Source: SSF14 sp037045585 (lineage in GTDB: Bacteria > Actinomycetota > Acidimicrobiia > Acidimicrobiales > Microtrichaceae). From it: a stretch of DNA of 64,000 nt. The DNA is taken from assembly GCA_037045585.1 (NCBI GenBank), contig JBAOIR010000090.1, positions 1 through 64,000 of the forward strand, read 5' to 3'. The translations under genes were made by a program, and so were the position numbers. Positions 39,399-48,400 of the stretch are shown in pieces (the first letter of the stretch is position 1; every line of letters starts with the position of its first letter). Below the pieces are notes generated by a model. That model did no database searches and had not been told where the DNA came from. It worked only from the letters and a program-made list of their open reading frames with translations.

Positions 39399-40382
39399 TC
39401 AGCGGGTAGCGCTCCCCAGGAGCCAGCTCAACGCGGGAGGCACGGCGAGCCGTCTGGCAGCGAGCCGGACGTGCTCGCGGGCAGCGAGGTCGAGTTGGGT
39501 GGTTTCGCCCGATGGACCGTTGACCGTCATGTCGACATTGATATCGAACTCGTCGTCGATCGTGTTGAAGACGGTTCCGTACTGGTTGGCTCCGACCGCA
39601 TCGAGACGAGCGAGCCGGCCAACGTTTAGCGAGGCGGGTGACTCGGGCCAGATCCGCACCGCCAGCCCTCGCGACTCGAACGGGTGAGTGATGTCCACCA
39701 ACGGATGAACGGCGACTTGGGCCACCGGATAAGCCGTTCCCTTTGACCCGCTGGCGAACCCGATCGTGCCGGCCCGACATCGTCCGCCGGAACCATCCGC
39801 CCTGACGGTCGTCGGGAGCGACACGCACTCGGGTTGACCAAGACGCGAGCGTCGGCCTCGACGCATCGCAGGGTTGACTACGGCTAGCCAGACCGACACA
39901 TCGTCTGGGATTCGTTCCGACGCCCGCCACTCACGGTAGAAGGCGTCTGGGATATCCCAGCCGTCGAGCTCGATGCCATCGACAGTCGACTCCGCGAGGG
40001 GATGGAACACCAGCAGGAGAGTCTTCGCCCACCACGCCGTGAACCGAGGGACCTCGTCGCCGGTCAACTGGCCCTGGCCGGACAGCGTGCTGCGAATCAG
40101 ACCCTTGGCGGGTTGCTCGTACTTCCTGTTTAGCCAGCCGTTGCAACTCGCCCCAGGTCGATCCTCCTCGCTACACATCGGGAGCAGGACGGGCGGGAGG
40201 TGATTGTCGGTGTGCGGCTCATCAACTCGGTTGAGCACCACTTCGCCGTTCACGTGTGACGTGAACGGACCTTGACCGAGCCAGTGCTTCAGCAGCCACT
40301 TGGGTACGACGTGCTCGCCAAGTCCTGTCGCGTCCTCGCCGCAGAGCACACATGGTCTCGTCTCGTGCTCAACGGTTGTCAT
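39399..40382 (-). CDS. HNH-like zinc-binding protein
   Basis: The start MTTVEHETRPCVLCG gives 327 residues. It has C-x-x-C (CVLC), then E-H-V-V-P-K-W, and later C-S-E followed by A-S-C-N-G-W-L-N. This order (CxxC, EHxxPxW, CN.W) belongs to a widespread uncharacterised family with an HNH-like treble-clef core. The following helix (RFTAWWAKTLLLVFHPLAES) is also typical. The rest of the protein is strand-rich and conserved in this family but without known activity. It is divergent from a DUF4238 gene, with 145 bases between them. Endonuclease activity is possible but not shown by the sequence. Confidence 0.7.
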   Translation of the reverse strand: MTTVEHETRPCVLCGEDATGLGEHVVPKWLLKHWLGQGPFTSHVNGEVVLNRVDEPHTDNHLPPVLLPMCSEEDRPGASCNGWLNRKYEQPAKGLIRSTLSGQGQLTGDEVPRFTAWWAKTLLLVFHPLAESTVDGIELDGWDIPDAFYREWRASERIPDDVSVWLAVVNPAMRRGRRSRLGQPECVSLPTTVRADGSGGRCRAGTIGFASGSKGTAYPVAQVAVHPLVDITHPFESRGLAVRIWPESPASLNVGRLARLDAVGANQYGTVFNTIDDEFDINVDMTVNGPSGETTQLDLAAREHVRLAARRLAVPPALSWLLGSATR

Positions 40383-40527
40383 CGATCCCGCTCCTTCGTC
40401 GTGTCCGAGTCTTGCGCGTGACCGACGCCCACCGATCCAGTTTCCCAGCGCGAACAATCGCGGTGTCGAGGGATGGACGCGAGAACTACCCCTCGGACTG
40501 TCAGGGCCCACGGGTAGCGTTTCCGGC

Positions 40528-41451
40528 GTGCAGCCCGACCCGCTCACCGAACGCCACCATCTCGTCACGTGTGGCTACCAGCAGAACTTCGCCGACGATC
40601 AGAAGCGAATCGCAGTCGTGTCCACGAGCACCGGCAAGGTGATCGACGCGGCCCGCCCGATCAAGTCCAACTTCGTCGCTCCGGGCTACACCGCCCACGT
40701 CACACCGAGCGGCGAAGCGGTCGCGACTCTTGAGCATGAGTTCGCAAAGGTTGAACGCTCGATGACCGACCAGATCCGACGAGCCTCACCGACCTACCTC
40801 GGCGAGACCACCCGGCAGGCGATCATCACACTTTTCGCGATGCACCTCGTGCGGAGTCCATCGTTTCTGGCAACCCACGAACGCATCGCTCAGGAGGTCG
40901 TCGAGGAGCGGGTCCCACGCTTGATCGAGCGAGAGGGTCTGCTCCAGAACTATCGCCAGCAGTTCGGCGCGTCGGCGACCGTCACCGAAATGCAGAACCA
41001 CGTCCGCGACCTCTGGGCAGAGATGCTCGAGGGCAATCGAATGCATGTCGACGGCATGATCCGCCAGTACAACACTCTGCTCGACTACTTATCGCGGTTC
41101 CACATCCAGCTGCTGACAGTCGGTATCCCGGACTACGGATTCGTTCTCTCAGACGTGCCAGTCGTCCACGCCAACACCGCCGCGAAACGATACGGCTTCC
41201 GTGATGGACTGGGCGTGGCAGAGGCTGACCTCTTCATCGGACCGCTTACTCGAACGACTGCGGCGCTGTTCTCGTGCCACCGCGAGCGCCACGAGACATT
41301 CAGGGTCAAGAAGAAGCTCGACAGAATCAACGCCGTCTTCGTTCGAGCAGCGAACGCGGAGATCGCGTGCCATCCGGCTGACGCCCTGGCTCTCACTCGA
41401 CTGTGGCGCCGGTTGGACCGCACTCCCACGCCACCGCTTCGGGCCGCGTAG
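40528..41451 (+). CDS. DUF4238 family protein
   Basis: A GTG start gives about 307 residues. The opening RHHLVTCGYQQNFAD corresponds to the family mark H-H-x-x-P-x-x-Y-L-x-x-F, here with the proline replaced. The middle is helical (TRQAIITLFAMHLVRSPSF), and the domain core ends with FVLSDVPVV and LFIGPLTRTTALF-like strands, as in other DUF4238 proteins, which are often found near mobile or defence genes. There is no clear ribosome-binding site; TAGCGT a few bases upstream could be a -10 box for a leaderless transcript. Function unknown. Confidence 0.75.
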   Translation: MQPDPLTERHHLVTCGYQQNFADDQKRIAVVSTSTGKVIDAARPIKSNFVAPGYTAHVTPSGEAVATLEHEFAKVERSMTDQIRRASPTYLGETTRQAIITLFAMHLVRSPSFLATHERIAQEVVEERVPRLIEREGLLQNYRQQFGASATVTEMQNHVRDLWAEMLEGNRMHVDGMIRQYNTLLDYLSRFHIQLLTVGIPDYGFVLSDVPVVHANTAAKRYGFRDGLGVAEADLFIGPLTRTTAALFSCHRERHETFRVKKKLDRINAVFVRAANAEIACHPADALALTRLWRRLDRTPTPPLRAA

Positions 41452-41586
41452 CTCGATTTCGGGCAGCAAGGATGAACCTGATGCAGGCGTCGCTTGTCTC
41501 CGTCCCGCGATCGGATCTGACTCGCACGGCGGAGAAGACGCTGACTGGCCAACCGCAACACCTTCGTGTCAGGGGCAGGTCGTACC

Positions 41587-41796
41587 GTGGCGAGCGTGGG
41601 AATCAAAACTGGCGATCACGTGGTGCTCACGTTCGAAGAAGGCGACGACGCAGAGGGTGAGCGGCTCATCGACGAGTGGGAGCGCAAGGGCTACCGCATC
41701 GTGTCCTTCGTGCCGTTCGCCGACCCGAGGGAGGGCCGAATCGACATCTACGTGGCGATGGCCCGTCCAGTGTCATTCACTCCGATGCCGAACTGA
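41587..41796 (+). CDS. Small hypothetical protein
   Basis: About 69 residues (VASVGIKTGDHVVLTFEEGDD and on), with other GTG starts possible at 41566 and 41596. The end GYRIVSFVPFADPREGRIDIYVAMARP has the strand-turn-strand form of small DUF4177-like proteins. It follows the DUF4238 gene by about 135 bases on the same strand. No function can be given. Confidence 0.45.
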   Translation: MASVGIKTGDHVVLTFEEGDDAEGERLIDEWERKGYRIVSFVPFADPREGRIDIYVAMARPVSFTPMPN

Positions 41797-42048
41797 AGCA
41801 TCGTATGGCCCGACCCATTCGTCCCGATCATCTACGAGCTGATCGAAACGCCTGATCATCGAGTGCTGGCCGTCGAGTTCGAACGTGGATGGGATCTACA
41901 CCTAGGCGGCGCCGCGCCGTCGCTGGCCCCTACCCAACGCCGGTTCAAGAACTCCGGTCCACGATCTGAACGAGCTTCGGCTGGGGGAGGCAGACTGTGT
42001 CTCGTTGGTTGCAGGGAGCGTCCATCGTCGCTCGGTAACCGGGAGCAG

Positions 42049-43152
42049 ATGGTTCAAATGGTCTTGACGACGACGTCGTTCATCGCGATTGCGCTAGTCG
42101 TGCTGCTAGTCGCGCCATGGCGGAAGTCGACCGCTATCCAGTTTCGTATGGGCACACGCGAGCTGTGGGGTGGCAGCGGACTCCGAGCCCTCGGGACCGT
42201 GCTTGCCTCAGGTGCGCTGTCGGCCGCGTTGCTAGTCGGCATCGCCATCGAGCACGAAGTTCGAACTGGCAACGCCCGCCTCGTGAAAGCGAGTGGGGCT
42301 AACTACTTCATCGTGCAGGAAGGGGCGCGAGATTGGATCAACAGTTCGTTCCTGTCTATCGACGACCTGGAATTCGTGCGGGCGCAGGAAGAGGTCAGCG
42401 CCTGGGGAACTCAGCGGTTCTTCGCGTCCGACGAGGGCGAGGATCTATTCGTGATCAGCTACTCCGACCCAGAGTCGATCTTCGCTCCGCACGTCGACAG
42501 CGGTCGACTCGCACTGGCCGCCAATGAGGTGGTCGCAGACGTCGAACTTGGGCGGCATATCGGCTCAGTCGTGCACATCGCAGGGCAGTCGTTCCGGGTT
42601 GTGGGTCTCACCTCTGCGACCAGCTCCCTTGGTAAGCAGTCGGTCTTTCTCACCGAGCCTGCGGTCCAAGCAGTGACTGGGACTAGCGGGTTCACAGTCC
42701 TGGGAGTACGGGCGACAGATCGAGTGAGGCCTACGGCGCCGCCTGGCAGCGAGCTGCTAACCGCAGCAGAGTTCCTCAAGGGCAACGAAGGCTTCTGGAA
42801 ACGAAATGGGACCTTGATCGTGACGAGCCTGCTCCTGGCGATCGTCCTGTTGAGCGTGCTGAGCTCCTTGGCCACCAAACGCACCGATCTGCTACTGAGC
42901 CGGAGGCCGAACGCCGTGCTCTTGGCTGTCAGCGCCGACCGCCACGTCGTCATCGGCAAGGAACTCCTGAAGGCCGCGATTCGCGCCGTAGTTGGCGTGC
43001 CGGCCGGGTTGTTGCTCGCGTCGGTCGCACTACAGGGACTCAACACGTCGGTCGACGGGCTTGCGTCCAAGATCGAGCCAGAGTTCGTGCTGTGGACCTT
43101 GGCGCTGGTCATGGCCATCCCGACGATGGCCGTTCTGCTGGCGACAGTCTAA
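42049..43152 (+). CDS. FtsX/MacB-like permease without adjacent ATPase
   Basis: The ATG (MVQMVLTTTSFIAIAL) follows GGGAGC. Two N-terminal membrane helices are followed by a MacB-like outer domain (GANYFIVQEGARDW; VDSGRLALAANEVV; SLGKQSVFLTEPAVQAV) and three C-terminal helices (LIVTSLLLAIVLLSVL; AIRAVVGVPAGLLLA; FVLWTLALVMAIPTMAV). About 367 residues, intact. It shares the GKQxVFLTxPAVQ segment and overall order with the permease of the 22.9-28.3 kb operon and is a likely paralogue. No ABC ATPase gene is next to it, so it may borrow the other operon's ATPase. Confidence 0.8.
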   Translation: MVQMVLTTTSFIAIALVVLLVAPWRKSTAIQFRMGTRELWGGSGLRALGTVLASGALSAALLVGIAIEHEVRTGNARLVKASGANYFIVQEGARDWINSSFLSIDDLEFVRAQEEVSAWGTQRFFASDEGEDLFVISYSDPESIFAPHVDSGRLALAANEVVADVELGRHIGSVVHIAGQSFRVVGLTSATSSLGKQSVFLTEPAVQAVTGTSGFTVLGVRATDRVRPTAPPGSELLTAAEFLKGNEGFWKRNGTLIVTSLLLAIVLLSVLSSLATKRTDLLLSRRPNAVLLAVSADRHVVIGKELLKAAIRAVVGVPAGLLLASVALQGLNTSVDGLASKIEPEFVLWTLALVMAIPTMAVLLATV

Positions 43153-43203
43153 TTCCGGCGCGCCCCACTCGTTCGGTTGCTGGCGGACAACTGACTCGGC
43201 CGG

Positions 43204-44097
43204 TCAAACCGCCGGATCAGGCAGCGTTCGTCCGATTGCCCGGCCGATTTCGGCGGCCCACTCCGCTGGCGTGGTTCGAAGCGTCCACAATGCTGCCCAG
43301 CCCTCGGGCCCAAGCTGTCGACGGAGGGCCAACACACCTTGTGTGTCCTCGCCGATCTCAACCTTCGTCGGAGCATCGGGGTCCTGCAACAACGACACGA
43401 TCGCGTCGGCGGCCCCGACTGCGGTTGGCCGCATCGGCGACTTGAGGCACGACCGGACATAGGCCGACAATCGAAGTCCGGCCACCAAGATGTCCTCGTC
43501 TCCGAGGTCCAGACCCAGTACGGGCTTCCGATGGATAGGGGTATCAACGACGCCGAGCACGACCGTGATTACTCGCACGCCATCGCGGTCGAGTTCCTGG
43601 GCAAGCGCCTCCGACGCTGTTTCCAGCGCCGACTTGGCTGCAGCGTACGGGGCCTGGGGACTGACGACGGCCGACGCTGCGAGGCTCGAGACGTTCACAA
43701 TCGCGGCGTTGTCAGCGGACCGGAGCAGCGGAGCGAACGCCTGAATCAGGCGAATCGGCCCGAGAAAGTTGACGTCCATCGCCTCGACGAACGTATCCAC
43801 CGGCGTTTTCGAGACGCCGCCTCCAGCGAGGATCCCTGCGTTGTTGATGAGGACGGTCAGCTCACAGTCGAGTCGCTCGAGGTCCGAGGTGACGAGGCTA
43901 CCGAAGTCGGCCACGGCGTCGGCGTCGCGAACGTCCAACAGATGTCCCTTCGCACCGTCGCCAGTGGCTTCGAACCGGTCGAGGTCGGCGGCGTTTCGAA
44001 CCGTCCCGTAAACGCGATATCCGCATTCGAGCAGCCGCTGCGCAATCGACTCCCCCAATCCGCTTGACACGCCGGTGACCACCGCCGCCTGCTCCAT
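43204..44097 (-). CDS. Short-chain dehydrogenase/reductase, classical
   Basis: The start MEQAAVVTGVSSGLG is preceded by GGGAGG. The cofactor loop T-G-V-S-S-G-L-G, the NNAG motif (LINNAGILAGG), the catalytic serine in NVSSLAASA and Y-A-A-A-K are all in place, so it is an active-looking NAD(P)-dependent oxidoreductase of about 297 residues. The substrate cannot be told. It is divergent from the ketosynthase gene across about 140 bases, and SDRs often reduce beta-keto groups made by such enzymes. Confidence 0.92.
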   Translation of the reverse strand: MEQAAVVTGVSSGLGESIAQRLLECGYRVYGTVRNAADLDRFEATGDGAKGHLLDVRDADAVADFGSLVTSDLERLDCELTVLINNAGILAGGGVSKTPVDTFVEAMDVNFLGPIRLIQAFAPLLRSADNAAIVNVSSLAASAVVSPQAPYAAAKSALETASEALAQELDRDGVRVITVVLGVVDTPIHRKPVLGLDLGDEDILVAGLRLSAYVRSCLKSPMRPTAVGAADAIVSLLQDPDAPTKVEIGEDTQGVLALRRQLGPEGWAALWTLRTTPAEWAAEIGRAIGRTLPDPAV

Positions 44098-44237
44098 CCA
44101 TCTGCCTCCCACGCATCGACGGGCTACGAGTCCGCCGTCCCCTCGTTCCAGGGATATTAGATGACCTGGCCGAGTAACGTTCTGCGTCGGACCGTCCGTT
44201 AATGCGGTCGGGCGCGACAGAGCGGGTGAGGGGTGAC

Positions 44238-45457
44238 ATGCAGCCGTCGGTGATCACTGGCCTCGGCATCGTGACCGCATTGGGCGACGGCCTGTCCGAG
44301 AATCTGGCCGCCGCCAAGGCCGGCACAGTTGGGATCGCACCGTTTGATCCGGAGTGGGGCCGAGGGGCGCCCCCCGCAGCGTGCGCCGCTCAGATCCTCG
44401 ACGACCGTTGGGAGCCCGACCTCGGCGAGCGCGGAGCGGCAATGGACCGAGGCACCCGCCTCGGCCTTTCGGCTATGGAGCAGGCGCTGAATCACGCCGG
44501 TCTCAGCACGGCCGGGCTCGACGGCGTCGGGATCGTCGCGGGGGCCGCTGGCCCCAGCGACGCGCTCTACTCGGCGCTCGCTCCGAGGATGCGCGACGAG
44601 AGCTGGCGAACGGCGTCGCGAGGCAGCCAAGCCCCGAACCTGTGCGGGCACACGCTCGCCGGTCTAGCTGGCCTGCGGTTCGGCGCAACTGGGCCGAATG
44701 CCGGCATCAGCGCAGCGTGCGCGTCGGGCTCCCTCGCCATTGCGATGGCCGATGGTTCGACTCGGCCGTGCGCAGATTGTTCTCGCAGGCGGCCGACTCG
44801 TTCCTCACCGAATTGGCGCTCGGCAGCTTCGCCAAGGCGGGCGCGATCTCGACGGAATCCGATCCGCTTTCAGCCTGCCTTCCGTTCGATCGGCGTAGCG
44901 GTGGGTTGGTCTTCGGCGAGGGCGCAGCGTTCGTCGTCGTCGAGGACCGTGCGCACACGGAACGACGCGGCGCCCCGGTCGTAGCCGAGATCCTCGGGTC
45001 CACGTCGGCGAACGACGGTCGTCACATGTGGGCGCCCGATCCGGACCGCTGGGCAATGACAATCGCTGCGGCCCTCCGTCGTGCAGAGGTCGCACCGAAT
45101 GAAATCGCGCTCGTGAGCGCGCACACTCCCGGCACGGTGTTCGGCGACCTCGCGGAGTCGAGCGCACTCAGAATGGTGCTCGAGTCCGAGGCGGGCCACA
45201 TTCCGGTGACGTCGACCAAGGGCATGCATGGCCACACGATGGGCGCATCGCCATCAATCGAAATCGTTCTGTCCATCGCCGCTATGCAAGAACGCCGAGC
45301 GCTCCCCACAGTCGGGTGCGGCGACCAGGATCCCGACATCGACCTTCGGGTTACGTCCGGCGGCGAGCCAATTCACGGCGACGTGCTCCTCAAGACGGCG
45401 TTCGGATTCATGGGCACCCACACAGTCTTGGCCTTCCGAGTCCCGCCGGCACCGTGA
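44238..45457 (+). CDS. Beta-ketoacyl synthase (two close frameshifts)
   Basis: The start MQPSVITGLGIVTALGDG follows GAGGGGTGAC. The active-site cysteine is in SAACASGSL, and the histidine motifs are AHTPGTVFGD and KGMHGHTMGAS, as in FabF-type condensing enzymes, with TPGT replacing the usual GTGT. Two indels within about 60 bases near 44,755-44,805 move the reading through a third frame (LGRAQIVLAGG) before ADSFLTELALGSFAKAG resumes; all three pieces are in the correct family order. About 405 residues. It begins a plus-strand gene set with the PilZ/hydrolase frames that follow and may act in a lipid or polyketide pathway. Confidence 0.8.
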
Positions 45458-46395
45458 CCGGTCGTGCGCTGCGGGTCGACCTATCCACCCCCAGTCGTGG
45501 CTGGCCCGCCAGATCGGCGAACCCGGACTCGAGCTGGCATCCGACCAGGACCTCCGCGAACCTGAGAAGACCACAGGCGCACACGAAATGCCCGCCGTCG
45601 ACGGACGGGTCGTCCGCGTCGACAGCGTCGAGGGCGCCGCTGTCATCGAGATGACACCGTTCGCTATGACGACGACAGGCCTGACCGGCGACGAAGATCT
45701 CCTCCGCCTTGACATCGAGGGCTTCGGGGCTTGCGATGTCGCCGTGCGAAGCGCCGGACCGCGACAGCCGCAGCCAACGTTTCGAGTTTCGCTCGGTGGA
45801 CCCGGAGGTACAGCGTGTCGTGCATCACCTGGCCCGCGGCGCCTCAGGACACTCGACCTCATCACCGGTCTCTGCGATGGCGAAGGATCACGTGGATGGA
45901 TCGCCGAGCCTGCGCCGGCTGCACGTGTCCGAAGCGGAGGAGCTCTATGGGCCAGCGTGATCGCCGGACGCCTTGTCGACGGTCGGGCACCGCGCCGAGG
46001 CAGGGTGGGAGGGCGACGACCTCTTGCTGGCCCAGCCATTCGACGGCGTCGACGATGGATTGGTCGACGTGCTCTGCACCTCGGGTTCGGTCACGGTCGC
46101 AACGACCGCGACGATCGCCGGCCGTCGTCTGTCGTTTCGTGACGCTGGTCGACTGGCCGATCGACGCCGAGGCCGGGTAACCCTGATCTCGCCGATCGAG
46201 GCAACGCTTGGGAACCGACCGGCGCAGTTGATCGATGTTTCCGGACAAGGCTTTGGCGTCCGGGTGTCCGATGTCGAGGCCGGCAGTCCCGCCGATGTGC
46301 TCGAACTCCGCGTCGGCGATAACCAGTGGACCGTCGAGTTGCGCGTCATGTACTCAATGACCGGGTCGGCCTGCGCACCGTGCCGAACGCTCTGA
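45455..46395 (+). pseudogene. PilZ-domain-like coding region, frameshifted
   Basis: Several open pieces in different frames follow the ketosynthase stop. One contains GRVVRVDSVEGAAVIEMTPF and RFEFRSVDPEVQRVVHHLARG, the latter like the end of a PilZ domain. Another contains RVTLISPIEATLGNRPAQLID and VSGQGFGVRVS, like the R-x-x-x-R to D-x-S-x-x-G part of PilZ. PilZ domains bind c-di-GMP. The pieces do not form one frame, so the region is either decayed or poorly sequenced. It appears to run on into the hydrolase frame near 46,355 (MYSMTxRVGLRTVPNALTW). Confidence 0.45.
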
Positions 46396-46866
46396 CCTGG
46401 CGCGGGGCGACCGTCAGGAGCGCAGAACCGCTTCCGGCCGTCGACGTGACGGCGGCACTTCCCAGGTCGACGGTCGTCGACCTCGAGACCGAGCACGGGC
46501 GAGTCACGCGAGTCACGAAGGTCGACGGTGACGGGCCTCCGATCGGCGTCGTGATGACGTCGGGATGGGGACAGACGAAGGAGTCCACCGGGGTGTTGGC
46601 GAGTGCGCTCGCTACCGCTCTTGGTTCGACGCGACGCCCCGTCGAGATCGTGCGCTTTGACTACCGCAACTCACGAGGAGGCAGCTGGATCGACCCGAAG
46701 TTCCTTGTGCCCGGACGAGAAGCACTGGGCTACCGCGCCAGCGGTGCAGTGAACGACCTCACCGCTGTCGTCGACTCACTTGCCGACCGCATCGGTCCGG
46801 ATGGCGTGATCGTTTTGATCGGGATCAGCTTCTCGGGACCGTTCGCATTGCGTGTCGCCTGCGACC
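46353..46866 (+). CDS. Alpha/beta hydrolase, truncated at segment junction
   Basis: The frame contains a hydrolase core: GVVMTSGWGQTKESTGVLASAL, RFDYRNSRGGS and the nucleophile elbow G-I-S-F-S-G at about 46,825-46,840. After LRVAC the sequence stops looking like a hydrolase, and from about 46,855 the other strand carries an unrelated gene. The catalytic Asp and His are therefore missing. It resembles LuxD-like or serine-aminopeptidase-like acyl hydrolases and probably formed one protein with the PilZ region. Last feature of segment 1. Confidence 0.7.
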
Positions 46867-46868
46867 AT
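46850..46868. other. Junction between unrelated segments 1 and 2
   Basis: A plus-strand hydrolase is cut just after its nucleophile, and a minus-strand membrane protein is cut inside a helix at the same point. No insertion-sequence end, tRNA or repeat marks the site. Gene style changes from actinobacterial to acidobacterial. An artificial join is the simplest reading. Confidence 0.7.
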
Positions 46869-47084
46869 CCCCAAGACGACGCCGAGGGCGGCGTCCAGGC
46901 CCGCGCTGATCGTCATCGCGAAGAAGAGGCTTCCGCGCAGTACGGCGCTCGCCACGGCGGTCTTGTAGTTCCACGCCGACACCAGCTCGCGGCGCGGGTG
47001 CCGCACCAGATCCAGGAGCACCGCGCGCAGACTGGCGCGGCGACCGGGCGGGGTGTCGATGCGAGCAGGTCGTGACGTCTCCAT
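46867..47084 (-). CDS. Membrane protein N-terminal fragment
   Basis: Starts METSRPARIDTPPGRR after GAGG at good spacing (a GTG two codons upstream is possible). About 45 residues later it enters a hydrophobic stretch (AVLRGSLFFAMTISAGLDAALGVVLG) and is cut by the junction. It follows the two glycosyltransferase genes in the same direction and is probably part of their operon. Too short to classify. Confidence 0.55.
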
Positions 47085-47107
47085 GGGCACCTCGGGCGTG
47101 AGCCGGT

Positions 47108-48400
47108 TCAGCCGGCGGCCGCACCGGCGGGCCAGGCGGGCAGGTCCAGCGGGCGCAGACGGCGTCGATGCGCGAGGTCGAGCGTCGCGAAGTAGCGATG
47201 GGCGACCGCCTGCCAGTCATACGCCGCGGCCGTGCGGCGCGCGGCGTCGAGGCGCGCCTGGTCGCGGCCGGCGGCGGCGTCGCGGATGGCGCGTGCGATG
47301 GCCGCGCCGTCGGGAGGCGCCAGCCAGGCGTTGCCGTCATGGGCGTACGACCGCACCCCGCCGCGGTCCGACACCACGACCGGCGTGCCCGCGGCCATCG
47401 CTTCGAGCGGTCCGATGCCGAACGGCTCGTGCGGGTTGGGATGCACGAACACGTCGGCGCTGGCGTAGTGGGCGGCGAGGGCCGAGGGCGAGTCGAGATG
47501 GCCCACGAGGTGCGTGGAGGCCGGCGCGATCGCGGCGGCGCGCGACAGCAGCCGCTCACGATCGGGCCCGTCGCCGACGAGCACCAGCCGGACGTCGCGC
47601 GGGTGGCCGTCGCGTCGCAGCACGGCCAGCGCGTCGATCAACAGATCGAGATGCTTTTCGCGGGCGATGCGTCCGGCGTAGAGCAGCAGCAGGCCGTCGC
47701 GATCGCCTCCGGCGAGGCGCAGCAGCCGCTCGCGCAGCCCGGGGTCGCGCGCCGCGCGCCCGAACAGGTCGGCCGACACGCCCGGAGTGCTCACGTACAC
47801 CGGCCGGGCCACGTGGTCGCCGGCGCGGAGTTCCTCGGCGCTGTACGGCGAGTTGGCGACATGGGCGTCGAAACTCGCGTGGTACACGTAGCGCACGTAC
47901 CACGACGCCAGGCGGGCGCCGACACGCCCGTCGGTGACGTGGGTGCGCACGGCATCGTCGAAGCGCTCCGCGCTGGCGCCGATCACGGTGGGCCGGGCCC
48001 CGCGCACCAGCCACCCGCGGCGCAGCAGCCGCGCCAGCAGCACGAGGCTGTATTTGTCGCAGACTTCCACGATGTCCGGCCGGACGCGGTCGAGCAGCCG
48101 GGCAATCGGCGACGCGGCGGTCAGATACGACCCCGGCCGCAGCAGGCGGTACCGCGTATCGATGTACGGCGCGGGCGCGGCCGCGACGTGGTGAATCCGC
48201 ACGCTGCGGCCCGCCCGTTCGATGCCGTCGCGTTCACCCGGCACGACCAGGTGCATGCGCCGTCCCTGCCGCTCGGCCGCCGAGAGCAGCGCGTGGTAGA
48301 ACGTCCGCACGCCACCCGACGTGGCGTGGTAGGCGTTGGTCAGGTGCAGCGTGGTGAAGGAGCCGGGCGTGCGGGGGCGGCGCAACGGCACGGTCCTCAC
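47108..48400 (-). CDS. GT4 family glycosyltransferase
   Basis: The GTG start overlaps the previous stop (GTGA). About 430 residues with the GT-B fold marks of GT4: an N-terminal SGGVRTFYHALLSAA, and in the C-terminal half LLYAGRIAREKHLDLLIDAL, VGDGPDRERLL and the E-x7-E element in HEPFGIGPLEAMAAG. Such enzymes add mannose, glucose or related sugars from NDP-sugars to lipids or polysaccharides on the cytoplasmic face. The sister gene upstream has the same fold, so the two probably act in sequence. Product unknown. Confidence 0.9.
   Translation of the reverse strand: MRTVPLRRPRTPGSFTTLHLTNAYHATSGGVRTFYHALLSAAERQGRRMHLVVPGERDGIERAGRSVRIHHVAAAPAPYIDTRYRLLRPGSYLTAASPIARLLDRVRPDIVEVCDKYSLVLLARLLRRGWLVRGARPTVIGASAERFDDAVRTHVTDGRVGARLASWYVRYVYHASFDAHVANSPYSAEELRAGDHVARPVYVSTPGVSADLFGRAARDPGLRERLLRLAGGDRDGLLLLYAGRIAREKHLDLLIDALAVLRRDGHPRDVRLVLVGDGPDRERLLSRAAAIAPASTHLVGHLDSPSALAAHYASADVFVHPNPHEPFGIGPLEAMAAGTPVVVSDRGGVRSYAHDGNAWLAPPDGAAIARAIRDAAAGRDQARLDAARRTAAAYDWQAVAHRYFATLDLAHRRRLRPLDLPAWPAGAAAG

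Noticed and set aside
44202..44237. Upstream start for the ketosynthase
   Set aside because: The ATG at 44238 has GAGGGGTGAC ahead of it and begins the family-typical VITGLGIVTALG.
46867..47075. C-terminal half of the alpha/beta hydrolase in the plus frame
   Set aside because: The residues after the junction are Arg/Gln/His-rich shadow sequence of a minus-strand membrane protein and lack the catalytic Asp and His context.
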